Assembly (NCBI RefSeq): GCF_009733595.1 | Contig: NZ_WOFH01000010.1 | Coordinates: forward strand, 186,001 to 250,000 | DNA length: 64,000 bases | Origin: Actinomadura litoris | GTDB taxonomy: Bacteria > Actinomycetota > Actinomycetes > Streptosporangiales > Streptosporangiaceae | Reading direction: 5' to 3' | Shown: positions 45,401 to 52,966 of the stretch, in pieces | Layout of the letters: every line of letters begins with the position of its first letter | How positions within the stretch are numbered: the first letter of the stretch is position 1 | Made by a program: the position numbers and the translations under genes | The notes under the pieces: generated by a model | Databases searched by the model: none | Told to the model about the DNA's origin: nothing | The model's input: the letters and a program-made list of their open reading frames with translations, nothing else

Positions 45401-45425
45401 GGAGGGGGGAGCGGCTGGTGGCCAC
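42414..45425 (-). CDS. Secreted modular chitinase (CBM2, two FnIII, GH18, C-terminal beta domain)
   Basis: The 1003-residue protein has a signal peptide (LSGCTALLLMLGLSLAVTTPAHA). A cellulose/chitin-binding CBM2-like domain (about 37-140, with CRTVQEWGGGAQYACTITN) follows, then two fibronectin III repeats (about 145-230 and 235-322) and the GH18 catalytic domain (about 355-790). The final beta-rich domain is about 840-1003 (ISPKFQITNNSGQTIPGG). The catalytic motif reads FNGADIDYEYA near residue 510, with Asn where DxxDxDxE has its first Asp; the acidic catalytic D-Y-E remain. It cleaves chitin outside the cell. An inverted repeat (45445-45463) just upstream may control it. Confidence 0.93.
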   Translation of the reverse strand: MATSRSPLRTLLSGCTALLLMLGLSLAVTTPAHAEGPTAACRTVQEWGGGAQYACTITNGGGSSMSNWKLEFDLGSNVQMGSYWDAVLTSSGSHHTFAGRDYNSTIASGGSATFGFLVSYSGTLAGPQNCRLDGRPCEGAPTDAAPSVPANLRTTEVTADSVSLAWDASTDDHGIKNYDVLNGTTVAATVTGTSAKITGLTAGTRYSFSIRARDTADQLSAATDAVTVTTTGTGEDTPPSKPADLRVTKTTGDSVALAWTAATDDHGVTGYDVLQNGSVVQSVTGTTATVSGLTAGSYKFTVRAKDSAGQTSALSNEVTATVGPGTGGCRPDGLYQTPGVTPNYCETYDNDGREKMGTGHQRRSIGYFTGWRDGKNNTPRYLASDIPWDKITHINYAFAHIDNQNKVSVGGSNADNPAIGEEWPGVKGAEMDPAYSYKGHFNLLNKFKKQHPNVKTLVSIGGWAESGGYIDDSGKRIASGGFYTLTDSQAKINTFADSVVSFVRQYGFNGADIDYEYATSMKYAGHPDDFTFSNARRDKLMAGYVALMKTLREKLDAASAADGKYYMLTAAVSASGWILRGHDTYQVTPYLDYANIMTYDLHGSWNHFVGPNAALYDDGKDNEQVDGGVYNAYGMGYLNTDWAYHYFHGAMQAGRINIGLPFYTRGWRDVTGGTNGLWGKAALPNQKECPPGTGGTVGSTTPCGNGAIGLDNLWHDLDDKGKEQASGSNPMWHAKNLEKGIQGSYIGAYGLDPAKDPDDRLTGTYTRQYDNTMRSPWLWNSTKKVFLSTEDDQSVAAKAQYVIDKGIGGVMFWELAGDYAWDPSRNDGKGEYFIGNTLTTLIDDKLKTAGPYQNLKSDHAMPTDLLNVKVDLVNFPVGDANYPISPKFQITNNSGQTIPGGAVLKFDYGTSAPASMTQQSGWTLSVQAGHNGNNTGGLKGDFHRATMTIPSYTSIPNGSSATVALSYQLPIATPSNFVLTFGGKSYALSQDNPRTASVGGLRR

Positions 45426-45444
45426 GGTGGACCTGGTCCTTTCT

Positions 45445-45463
45445 ATTAGGAAAGTATACTAAT
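45445..45463. promoter_or_regulatory. Imperfect palindrome upstream of the chitinase gene
   Basis: ATTAG (45445-45449) and CTAAT (45459-45463) flank the palindrome AGTATACT (45453-45460). The region is AT-rich compared with the window and is a plausible operator/promoter, 20 bases before the start. DasR sites (ACTGGTCTAGACCAGT-like) are not visible. Confidence 0.45.
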
Positions 45464-45680
45464 TATTGGGACCATAACCGCAGTTCAATCGGTGGACAAG
45501 AACTGAAATTTCGACTGCGTATCCACAATGGATCGCTCCAATGAAAATTGGATCGACAACAGTGGAACGCGTTCGAACCACATGTGCCCCGTCCGGGACG
45601 GGGGTGGTCGCCCGGTGTGTCTGGTTCGTTGCGGTGGGTAGGAGGTCGTCCGGGGATGGAGTGATCTTCGGGGGGCCTCT

Positions 45681-47891
45681 ATGTTCGGTGGGCTGGCGCG
45701 GTTCGTGGTGCGGCGCCGATGGTGGGTCATCGCGGCGTGGGTGGTCGCGGCCGTGCTGCTGGCCGGCTTCGCGCCGCGCTTCAAGGCCAGCACCGAGCAG
45801 ACGGACTTCCTGCCCGGCTCGTATGAGTCGGTGCGGGCGCTCGACCTCACCCGGGACGCGTTCCCGCAGACCCGGGGGCAGCTCGCGATCATCGCCGTGA
45901 CGCGCGCGGACGGCGGCCCGCTGACCGAGGCCGACCGGATGGTCACGGTGCGGCTGAGCCGGATGCTGGAGGACGACCGGCTCCAGGGCGTCCAGCGCGT
46001 GTCGGTGGGGGCCCTCGCGCGCAACCGCCTGGTCGAGATGATCAATGTGCGGTTCACCTCGGAGAGCTTCGACGACCCCGACGTCACCCGGGCCATCGAC
46101 CGGATGCGCGACCGGCTGGCGGACGGGACGCGCGGCACCGGCGTGACCGCGCGCGTCACCGGGAACGCGGCGATCAACGCCGACGCGCAGAAGTCCTACG
46201 AGCGCAGCGACGCGATCACGCTCGGCGCCACGGTCGTGGTGATCTTCGTACTGCTGATCTTCACGTTCCGCAGCGTGGTCGCGGCGTTCCTGCCGCTGGT
46301 CACGGTGGGCCTGGTGATGACGGTGGCGCTGGCGCTGATCGGCACCGTCAACAAGGTGTTCGACCTCAAGGGCGACAGCCTGACGCAGTCGCTGATGCCG
46401 ATCGTGCTGTTCGGCGTCGGGACCGACTACATCCTGTTCCTGCTGTTCCGCTACCGGGAGCGGCTGCGGGCCGGGGAGGACGGGAAGACCGCGATGGTCG
46501 CGGCGGTCGAGCGGGTCGGCGAGGTGATCGCCTCGGCGGCCTGCGCGGTCATCGTGGCGTTCAGCGCGCTGATCCTGGCCTCGCTCGGGATGCTGAAGAC
46601 GATGGGCCCGGCGATGGGCATCGCGGTCGCGACGACGCTGGTCGCGGCGCTGACGCTGATCCCGGCCGTGGTGTCGCTGCTCGGCGCGAAGGTGTTCTGG
46701 CCGAGCCGGTCGTGGCGGGCGGAGCCGCCGCACCGCAGGGCCGGGCGGCTCGGAGCCTTCATCGGGCGGAGCCCGTGGCCGGTGGCGCTGGTGTCGGGCG
46801 CCGTCCTGGTGGCGCTGTCGGTGTGCGCGCTCGGGTTCAGCGCGAACTTCAACATGGCCTCCGCGCCGCCCGGGACGGAGGCGGCCAAGGGCCTGGACGA
46901 CCTGGAGAAGGGCTTCCCCGCCGGGGCCGAGGACGCCACGCAGGTGTTCGTGCACGGCGCCGCGCCGCTCGCGCCCGGGGTGCCGGAGCGGGTCGCGGCG
47001 CGGCTGCGGACGGCGAGCGGCGTCGCGGCGGTCACCCCGCCGGTGCCCGGCGTCGACGGGCGCACCGCGCTGATCGAGGCGCAGCTCAGCACCGACCCGC
47101 TGTCGAAGGAGGCGATGGACGCCGTCGCCGGGCCCGTCCGCGACGCCGCGCACGCGGCGGCGCCGCCGGGCACGGAGGTGGTCGTGGGCGGGCAGACCGC
47201 CGTCATGGTCGACCTCCAGAAGGCGATGAACCGCGACTACACGGTCGTGTTCCCCATCGCCGGGCTGCTGATCGCGCTCATCCTCGGGCTGCTGCTGCGC
47301 AGCGTCGTCGCGCCGGTCTACCTGATGATCGCCGTGGTGCTGAGCTTCCTCGGGACCGTCGGCGCGAGCGTGGCGCTGTTCCAGTGGGGCGAGGGCCACA
47401 CGGGCGTGATCTTCTTCCTGCCGCTGATCGTGTACCTGTTCGTGACCGCGCTCGGCACCGACTACAACATCCTCGTCATCGCGCGGCTGCGCGAGGAGGC
47501 GCGGGCCGGGCACCCGCCCCGGCGGGGCGTCGCGCACGCGTTCGAGCAGGCCGCGCCGACCGTCGCCTCCGCCGGGCTCATCCTGGCGGGCAGCTTCGCG
47601 ACGTTCCTGCTCGCCGAGGCCGACGCGATGCAGGAGATGGGGACGACGGTGGCGCTCGGCGTCATCCTCGCGGCGTTCGTGATGTCGATGTTCCTCGTCC
47701 CGGCGGTGACGGTGCTGCTCGGGCACGCCGCCTGGTGGCCGGGACACCAGGACGCCCCGGCACCCGCCGAGGCCGCGACGGAGGCCGGAACGGTGTCCGG
47801 ACGCGAAACGGCGTCCGGGGGCGAAACGGTGTCCGGGGGCGACGCGGCGTCCGGGGGCGACGCGGCGCGCCGTCCCCCGGACGGTGGATGA
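45681..47891 (+). CDS. MMPL family transporter (RND-type membrane protein)
   Basis: The 736-residue protein has two repeats of a membrane bundle with large extracytoplasmic loops. The first helix (VIAAWVVAAVLLAGFA) is followed by a soluble domain, then helices such as ATVVVIFVLLIFTF, and the pattern repeats in the second half (PIAGLLIALILGLLL). Asp/Tyr pairs at GTDYILFLLFRYRE and GTDYNILVIARLRE are the MMPL proton-transfer signature. The C-terminal 50 residues hold a Ser/Gly/Thr-rich repeat (ETVSGGDAASGGDAA). Relatives export lipids or drugs. It is divergent to the chitinase gene, with a 255-base gap (45426-45680) in which only the palindrome is seen. Confidence 0.88.
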   Translation: MFGGLARFVVRRRWWVIAAWVVAAVLLAGFAPRFKASTEQTDFLPGSYESVRALDLTRDAFPQTRGQLAIIAVTRADGGPLTEADRMVTVRLSRMLEDDRLQGVQRVSVGALARNRLVEMINVRFTSESFDDPDVTRAIDRMRDRLADGTRGTGVTARVTGNAAINADAQKSYERSDAITLGATVVVIFVLLIFTFRSVVAAFLPLVTVGLVMTVALALIGTVNKVFDLKGDSLTQSLMPIVLFGVGTDYILFLLFRYRERLRAGEDGKTAMVAAVERVGEVIASAACAVIVAFSALILASLGMLKTMGPAMGIAVATTLVAALTLIPAVVSLLGAKVFWPSRSWRAEPPHRRAGRLGAFIGRSPWPVALVSGAVLVALSVCALGFSANFNMASAPPGTEAAKGLDDLEKGFPAGAEDATQVFVHGAAPLAPGVPERVAARLRTASGVAAVTPPVPGVDGRTALIEAQLSTDPLSKEAMDAVAGPVRDAAHAAAPPGTEVVVGGQTAVMVDLQKAMNRDYTVVFPIAGLLIALILGLLLRSVVAPVYLMIAVVLSFLGTVGASVALFQWGEGHTGVIFFLPLIVYLFVTALGTDYNILVIARLREEARAGHPPRRGVAHAFEQAAPTVASAGLILAGSFATFLLAEADAMQEMGTTVALGVILAAFVMSMFLVPAVTVLLGHAAWWPGHQDAPAPAEAATEAGTVSGRETASGGETVSGGDAASGGDAARRPPDGG

Positions 47892-47900
47892 GGCCCCGCG

Positions 47901-48752
47901 TCACTCCTCGGTGGCGGGGCTGCCGCCCGCGACGACCTCGGCGAGCAGGTCCTCCTCGGTCGCGCCGCGCCGCCAGTAGCCGGTGAAGGTGACCGAGCGG
48001 CGGTCCATGCCGCGCTCGTTGACCAGGTGCCGCCGCAGCGCCTTGACGGTGGCGGACTCGCCCGCGATCCACGCGTAGGTCCCGTCCGGGACGGTCGCGG
48101 CGCGGACGGCCTCCAGCAGCCCGCCGGGGGAGACCCACGCGACGTCGGCGTCGGCCTCGGTCGGCAGGTCCTGGTGGTCGGCGGCGTCCGGCGCCTCGAC
48201 CCACACCCGCGCGGGGGTCCCGGCGGGCAGCCAGGCGAGGTTGCCCGCGACGGCGGGCAGCGCGGTCAGGTCGCCCGCGATGAGCACCGGCGCGCCGGGC
48301 GGCGGACGGAAGTCGTAGCCGCCGTTGTCCGGGCCGGTGGGCCCGAGCACGACGACCCGGTCGCCCGGCCGCGCCGCCGCCGCCCACCGCGCCGCCGGGC
48401 CGGACGCGCCGTCCAGGTGCAGGACGAAGTCCACGTCCAGTTCGCCGGGGCGCTGGGCGCGGACGGTGTAGGAGCGCATGATGCCGCGCTCGGCCGGGTC
48501 CATGGCGCGCCAGTCGGCGAACCAGGTGTCGGGCGACCAGTCGGCGGGCATCACCGGCGCGTCCTGGTGCGGGTGGGGGAGGAACAGCTTGAAACGCTGG
48601 TCGCGCCCACTGGACACGAACGCGTCGGTGCCGCTCGCGGAGGCGTCCAGGCACGCCCCGCCGAAGGTGACGCGCACCATCGACGGGCCGAGCGGCGCGC
48701 ACCGCAGGACGTGCAGTTCGAAGAATCCGTACGGGTCGGCCGGAGCCGTCAT
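47901..48752 (-). CDS. Siderophore-interacting protein (SIP/ViuB-type ferric reductase)
   Basis: The 283-residue flavoprotein has an FAD-binding half with the RSYTVRA motif (about residue 88) and an NAD(P)-binding half (VLIAGDLTALPAVAGNL). It ends with a GYWRRGATEEDL motif typical of the SIP family. It probably reduces ferric siderophores inside the cell to release iron. The ATG at 48752 with GGAGAGA upstream is preferred. It lies 11 bases after the binding-protein gene on the same strand, within the IdeR-controlled iron locus. Confidence 0.9.
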   Translation of the reverse strand: MTAPADPYGFFELHVLRCAPLGPSMVRVTFGGACLDASASGTDAFVSSGRDQRFKLFLPHPHQDAPVMPADWSPDTWFADWRAMDPAERGIMRSYTVRAQRPGELDVDFVLHLDGASGPAARWAAAARPGDRVVVLGPTGPDNGGYDFRPPPGAPVLIAGDLTALPAVAGNLAWLPAGTPARVWVEAPDAADHQDLPTEADADVAWVSPGGLLEAVRAATVPDGTYAWIAGESATVKALRRHLVNERGMDRRSVTFTGYWRRGATEEDLLAEVVAGGSPATEE

Positions 48753-48763
48753 CTGGTCTCTCC

Positions 48764-49792
48764 TCAACCGGTCTTCTTGGCGGACTTGATGGACGTCGCG
48801 AGGGCCTCAAGGATCGGCGCGCAGCCCTCGTAGGAGAAGCGGGGCTCGGGCTGCCAGGGGATGACCTGCCCGGCCCTCACCGCGGGCAGGTCGCCCCAGG
48901 ACGGCTTGGAGCCGAGGTCCTTCGGCTGGAGCGCCTGCGTGCGGCTGTCGAGCATGATCACGTCGGCCCGGTAGCGGTCGGCGTTCTCCCAGCTCAGGTT
49001 CTCGAAGTAGCCGTTGGTGTCGAGCCTGGCCGGCACGATCAGGTCGACGCCGAGCTCCTTGAAGTAGATGAGGTCGGTGTTCTTGGCCGGGCTGGAGGCG
49101 TAGAACAGGTCCGGGCTCGCGGACGCGGCCAGCACCTTCAGCCCCGGGTTGCCCTTGGCGGCGGCGCGCAGCGCCTCGGCCGCCTTGTCGAAGCGGGCCT
49201 TCGCGGCCGTGACCTCGGGCGCCTTCAGGTCGGCGCCGAGCGCGGCGGCCAGCGCGGCCGTCCGCTCGATGGGCCTCGGCAGCGGGACGGCGCCGGTGGA
49301 CAGCGCGACGCTCTTCGCCAGCGCGTAGATCTTGTCCTTGCTCTCCACGGGAACGTAGAACAGCTCGCCCTTCACGAACATGTTGTCGACGAGCAGGTCG
49401 GGGCGCAGCGCCGCGTACTTCTCGATGTTGAACTCGCCGAACGCGTTGCCGATGGAGGTGAGCCGGTCGACGGGCAGGTTCCCGGCCTGCGGGTCGGGCT
49501 TGCCGTCCTTCAGCCGCGTCGGGCCGAACACGCCGACGAGCTGCTCGTCGACGCCGAAGTCGTAGAGCGCGGCGGCCGTGCCGACGTAGCCGACGACGCG
49601 TTTCGGACGGGCCTTCAGCTCCACCCTGGTGCCCCGGTCGTCGGTGAACGACCAGGCTCCGCCGCCGGGCGAGGCGGCGGCGTCCCCGCCGTCGTCGCCG
49701 CCGCACGCGCCGGTGAGGGCCGCGAGGGCGACGGCGCCGCCCGCGCCCAGCAGGCCGCGGCGGGTGAGGTGACGGGCCCCGATGTTCGACAT
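48764..49792 (-). CDS. Iron-siderophore ABC transporter substrate-binding lipoprotein
   Basis: The 342-residue protein has a twin-arginine-like lipoprotein signal (TRRGLLGAGGAVALAALTGAC, Cys about residue 30). A FepB/FecB-like binding fold follows (KRVVGYVGTAAALYDFGVDEQLVGVFG and later LSWENADRYRADVIMLDSRTQAL). It binds an iron siderophore and delivers it to the permeases encoded divergently. A near-perfect IdeR box lies 99 bases upstream. Confidence 0.9.
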   Translation of the reverse strand: MSNIGARHLTRRGLLGAGGAVALAALTGACGGDDGGDAAASPGGGAWSFTDDRGTRVELKARPKRVVGYVGTAAALYDFGVDEQLVGVFGPTRLKDGKPDPQAGNLPVDRLTSIGNAFGEFNIEKYAALRPDLLVDNMFVKGELFYVPVESKDKIYALAKSVALSTGAVPLPRPIERTAALAAALGADLKAPEVTAAKARFDKAAEALRAAAKGNPGLKVLAASASPDLFYASSPAKNTDLIYFKELGVDLIVPARLDTNGYFENLSWENADRYRADVIMLDSRTQALQPKDLGSKPSWGDLPAVRAGQVIPWQPEPRFSYEGCAPILEALATSIKSAKKTG

Positions 49793-49890
49793 TCCGGTTG
49801 CTTCTCCTGCGGTCGTGCGACGGTGCGCGGATCGGTGTGATGAGGGGTTGAAAGCGGTCGGTGTGGGTTGGATTCCGACCCGATGGGCGC

Positions 49891-49909
49891 TTAGGTTAAC
49901 CTAACCTAA
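49891..49909. promoter_or_regulatory. DtxR/IdeR iron box between divergent siderophore uptake genes
   Basis: TTAGGTTAACCTAACCTAA matches the iron-box consensus TTAGGTTAGGCTAACCTAA at 17 of 19 positions. It lies between the binding-protein gene (minus) and the permease gene (plus), so both are predicted to be iron-repressed. Confidence 0.92.
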
Positions 49910-49969
49910 GTCGATGTTCGATGGTGGGGGCGGTGCGGCCCCCCGGCCCGTCCCCCCGGAGCCTCGCCC

Positions 49970-51043
49970 GTGTCCTTGATGAAATCGCCGCAGGCCGTGG
50001 CCGGTGCCGCGGTCCCGCGGACCGCCGTGCGCGCGCGTTCCGGCATGCGCGCCGCCGGGCTGCTCGGCGCCCTGGCGCTGCTGCTCGCCGTCCTCGTGCT
50101 GAGCCTCGCGGTCGGCGCCCGGCCGCTGTCGGTCGGGCAGGCGTGGAACGGTCTCCTCCACGAGGACTCCGCGAGCTACACCGTCGTCCACCAGATGCGG
50201 CTGCCCCGGACGCTGCTCGGCCTCCTCGCCGGTGTCGCGCTCGGCCTCGCGGGCGCGGTGATGCAGGCGCTCACCCGCAACCCGCTCGCCGACCCGGGGC
50301 TGCTCGGCGTCAACGCGGGCGCGTCCGCCGCCGTCGTCTCCGCGATCTCCTTCCTCGGCATCTCCTCGTTCGCCGGGTTCGTGTGGTTCGCGTTCGCGGG
50401 CGCCGGGGTGGTGGCCGTCCTGCTCTACGCGGTCGGCGGCGGACGCGGCGCGACCCCGGCGCGGCTCGCGCTGGCCGGGTCCGCGCTGAACGCGGCGCTG
50501 TACTCCTACGTCAGCGCGGTGCAGCTCCTCGACACCGCCTCCCTCGACCGGATGCGGTTCTGGACGGTCGGCTCCCTCGCCGCCGCGCAGCCCTCCACGG
50601 TCGTGCGCGTCGCGCCGTTCGTGCTCGCGGGCCTCGCGCTCGCGCTGCTGCTCGCGCGCCCGCTGAACGCGATGGCGATGGGCGAGGACGCGGCGCGCGC
50701 GCTCGGCGCCCGGCCCGCCCGCGCGCGGATCGCCGCCATCGCCGCGGTGACGCTGCTGAGCGGGGCGGCGACGGCGGCGTGCGGGCCGATCATCTTCGTC
50801 GGGCTGATGGTGCCGCACCTGGTCCGCGCGCTGACCGGGCCCGACCTGCGCTGGCTGCTGCCGTACTGCGCGGTGCTGGCGCCCGCGCTGATGCTGGGCG
50901 CGGACGTGCTCGGACGCGTCCTCGTCCGGCCGTCCGAACTCCAGGTGGGGATCGTCATGGTCGTGCTCGGCGGGCCGGTGTTCCTGTACTTCGTGCGGCG
51001 GCCGCGCCTCGCCCGGCGGCCGCGCGGCGGGGCGGCGGCATGA
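49970..51043 (+). CDS. Iron-siderophore ABC transporter permease (FecCD family), first subunit
   Basis: The 357-residue protein has nine or ten hydrophobic helices and the FecCD motifs LPRTLLGLLAGVALGLAGAVMQALTRNPLADPGLLGVNAGA and later GPIIFVGLMVPHLVRALTGPDLR, the EAA-like loop that contacts the ATPase. The GTG at 49970 is chosen; an ATG at 49979 is also in frame. Its stop overlaps the next ATG (ATGA). Confidence 0.92.
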   Translation: MSLMKSPQAVAGAAVPRTAVRARSGMRAAGLLGALALLLAVLVLSLAVGARPLSVGQAWNGLLHEDSASYTVVHQMRLPRTLLGLLAGVALGLAGAVMQALTRNPLADPGLLGVNAGASAAVVSAISFLGISSFAGFVWFAFAGAGVVAVLLYAVGGGRGATPARLALAGSALNAALYSYVSAVQLLDTASLDRMRFWTVGSLAAAQPSTVVRVAPFVLAGLALALLLARPLNAMAMGEDAARALGARPARARIAAIAAVTLLSGAATAACGPIIFVGLMVPHLVRALTGPDLRWLLPYCAVLAPALMLGADVLGRVLVRPSELQVGIVMVVLGGPVFLYFVRRPRLARRPRGGAAA

Positions 51044-52089
51044 GCCGGGCACCGCGGTTCGCGACCGTCCGGACGCCCGGCGGCATGTCGTTCCGGTTCC
51101 GGCCGCGCGCGTTCGCCGTGTCCGGTGCCTGCCTGCTGGCCGCGCTCGGGCTGGGCGTCCTGCTGATCGGCAGCGGCGACTTCCCGATGGGCCCGGCCGA
51201 CGTCGTGGCGACGCTCGCCGGGCGCGGCTCGCCCGCCGACTCGCTCATCGTCAACGAGATCCGGCTGCCCCGGGTCGGCACCGCGCTCGCGGTCGGGGCC
51301 GCGCTCGGGCTGTCCGGGGCCGTCTTCCAGTCGCTCGTCCGCAACCCGCTCGGCAGCCCCGACATCCTGGGGTTCAGCCAGGGCGCGGCGTCCGGCGTGC
51401 TCGCGGTCGTCGTGCTGACGGGCGGCGGCAGCGTCGCGGTCGCCTCGGGCGCCGCCGCGGGCGGGCTCGCGACCGGGCTGCTGGTGTACGCGGTCGCCGG
51501 GCGCGGCGCCGCGCACGGCCAGCGGCTCATCCTCGTCGGCATCGGCGTCGCCGCGATCCTCACCGGCGTGAACGGCTACCTGCTCACCCAGGCGAACATC
51601 ACCGACGCGGCCCGCGCCGTCCTGTGGCTGACCGGCAGCCTGGACGGGCGCGACTGGTCGGACTCCGCGCCGCTGCTCGTCGCGCTCGCCGTCCTCGGGC
51701 CGCTGGTCCTCGCCGGATGCGGGCGGGCGCTGCGGATGCTGGAGATGGGCGACGACGCGGCGCACGGCCTGGGCGTCCCGATCGAGCGGGTCCGGACGAT
51801 CATGCTGCTGGCGGCCGTGCTGCTCACCTCGCTCGCGGCGGCGGCGGCCGGCCCGGTGTCGTTCGTCGCGCTCACCGCGCCGCAGCTCGCCCGGCGCCTC
51901 ACCCGCACGACCGGGCCGAACCTGCTGCCCGCGCTCTGCATGGGCGCGGTGCTGCTGGTGGCCGCCGACTGGATCGCGCAGCACGCCTTCGCGGAGCGCC
52001 GGCTCCCGGTCGGCGTGGTGACCGGCCTGCTCGGCGGCGGGTACCTGGTCTGGCTCCTCGTGACCGAACGCAAGACGGGACGGATCTGA
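51040..52089 (+). CDS. Iron-siderophore ABC transporter permease (FecCD family), second subunit
   Basis: The 349-residue protein is paralogous to the preceding subunit, with LPRVGTALAVGAALGLSGAVFQSLVRNPLGSPDILGFSQGA and GPVSFVALTAPQLARRLTRTTGPNLLP. FepG-like permeases pair with a FepD-like partner in a heterodimer. It is translationally coupled to both neighbours (ATGA at the start, TGATG at the end). Confidence 0.92.
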   Translation: MSRAPRFATVRTPGGMSFRFRPRAFAVSGACLLAALGLGVLLIGSGDFPMGPADVVATLAGRGSPADSLIVNEIRLPRVGTALAVGAALGLSGAVFQSLVRNPLGSPDILGFSQGAASGVLAVVVLTGGGSVAVASGAAAGGLATGLLVYAVAGRGAAHGQRLILVGIGVAAILTGVNGYLLTQANITDAARAVLWLTGSLDGRDWSDSAPLLVALAVLGPLVLAGCGRALRMLEMGDDAAHGLGVPIERVRTIMLLAAVLLTSLAAAAAGPVSFVALTAPQLARRLTRTTGPNLLPALCMGAVLLVAADWIAQHAFAERRLPVGVVTGLLGGGYLVWLLVTERKTGRI

Positions 52090-52919
52090 TGACGGCAACG
52101 AACGCGACCGGCCCCCGCCTGACCGGGACCGGGCTGACGCTCGCCTACGACCGGCGGACCGTCGCCGAGGGGCTGGACGTCGCCATCCCCGACGGCTCGT
52201 TCACCGTGATCGTCGGCCCGAACGCGTGCGGGAAGTCGACGCTGCTGCGGGCGCTGGCCCGGATCCTCAAGCCGTCGGCCGGGTCGGTCGTGCTGGACGG
52301 CCGCCCCATCGCGGGCTGGCCCGCCAAGAAGCTGGCGCGGACGCTCGGGCTGCTGCCGCAGTCCTCGATCGCGCCGGAGGGCATCGCGGTCGCCGACCTG
52401 GTCGCGCGCGGCCGGTACCCGCACCAGGGCCTGCTGCGGCAGTGGTCGCGCGAGGACGAGCGGGTCGTCGCCGAGTCGATGGAGGCCACCGGCGTGGACG
52501 GGCTCGCCGACCGGGCGGTGGACGAGCTGTCGGGCGGCCAGCGCCAGCGCGTGTGGATCGCGATGGCCCTCGCCCAGCAGACCCCGCTGCTGCTGCTGGA
52601 CGAGCCGACGACCTACCTGGACATCGCGCACCAGATCGAGGTCCTCGACCTGTGCGCGCGGCTCCACGAGGAGGGCCGGACGATCGTCGCCGTGCTGCAC
52701 GACCTGAACCACGCCGCCCGCTACGCCACGCACCTCCTCGCGATGCGCGACGGACGCGTCGTGGCGGAGGGCGACCCGTCCGCCGTGGTGACCGCCGAGC
52801 TGGTCGAGGAGGTCTTCAGGCTGCCCTGCCGGGTGATCGAGTGCCCCGAGACCGGGACGCCGCTGGTCGTCCCGGCCGCCAGGCGGCGTGCGGCCGCCCT
52901 CGCCGCCGCCCGGGAATAG
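52089..52919 (+). CDS. Iron-siderophore ABC transporter ATPase (FepC-like)
   Basis: The 276-residue ATPase has Walker A GPNACGKST (about residues 43-51), a Q-loop LLPQSS, the signature ELSGGQRQRVWIAMAL, Walker B LLLLDEPTTYLDI and His switch VLHDLNHA. It powers uptake through the two upstream permeases. Its ATG overlaps the stop of the previous gene by one base. Confidence 0.93.
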   Translation: MTATNATGPRLTGTGLTLAYDRRTVAEGLDVAIPDGSFTVIVGPNACGKSTLLRALARILKPSAGSVVLDGRPIAGWPAKKLARTLGLLPQSSIAPEGIAVADLVARGRYPHQGLLRQWSREDERVVAESMEATGVDGLADRAVDELSGGQRQRVWIAMALAQQTPLLLLDEPTTYLDIAHQIEVLDLCARLHEEGRTIVAVLHDLNHAARYATHLLAMRDGRVVAEGDPSAVVTAELVEEVFRLPCRVIECPETGTPLVVPAARRRAAALAAARE

Positions 52920-52927
52920 TTGTAGAA

Positions 52928-52959
52928 CTCCAATGGTTTTAGGGCTATAACCATTGGAG
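52928..52959. promoter_or_regulatory. MarR-type operator of the MFS-marR pair
   Basis: CTCCAATGGTT (52928-52938) and AACCATTGGAG (52949-52959) form a perfect 11-base inverted repeat around 10 bases. A possible -10 TATAAC (52946-52951) lies inside it. It sits just before the MFS gene whose next gene is a MarR regulator, so it is likely the repressor site. Confidence 0.85.
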
Positions 52960-52966
52960 GTTCCCC

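Noticed and set aside
45433..45443. GGACCTGGTCC upstream of the chitinase gene considered as a DasR site
   Set aside because: The spacing and arms do not match the ACTGGTCTAGACCAGT pattern; it is too short.
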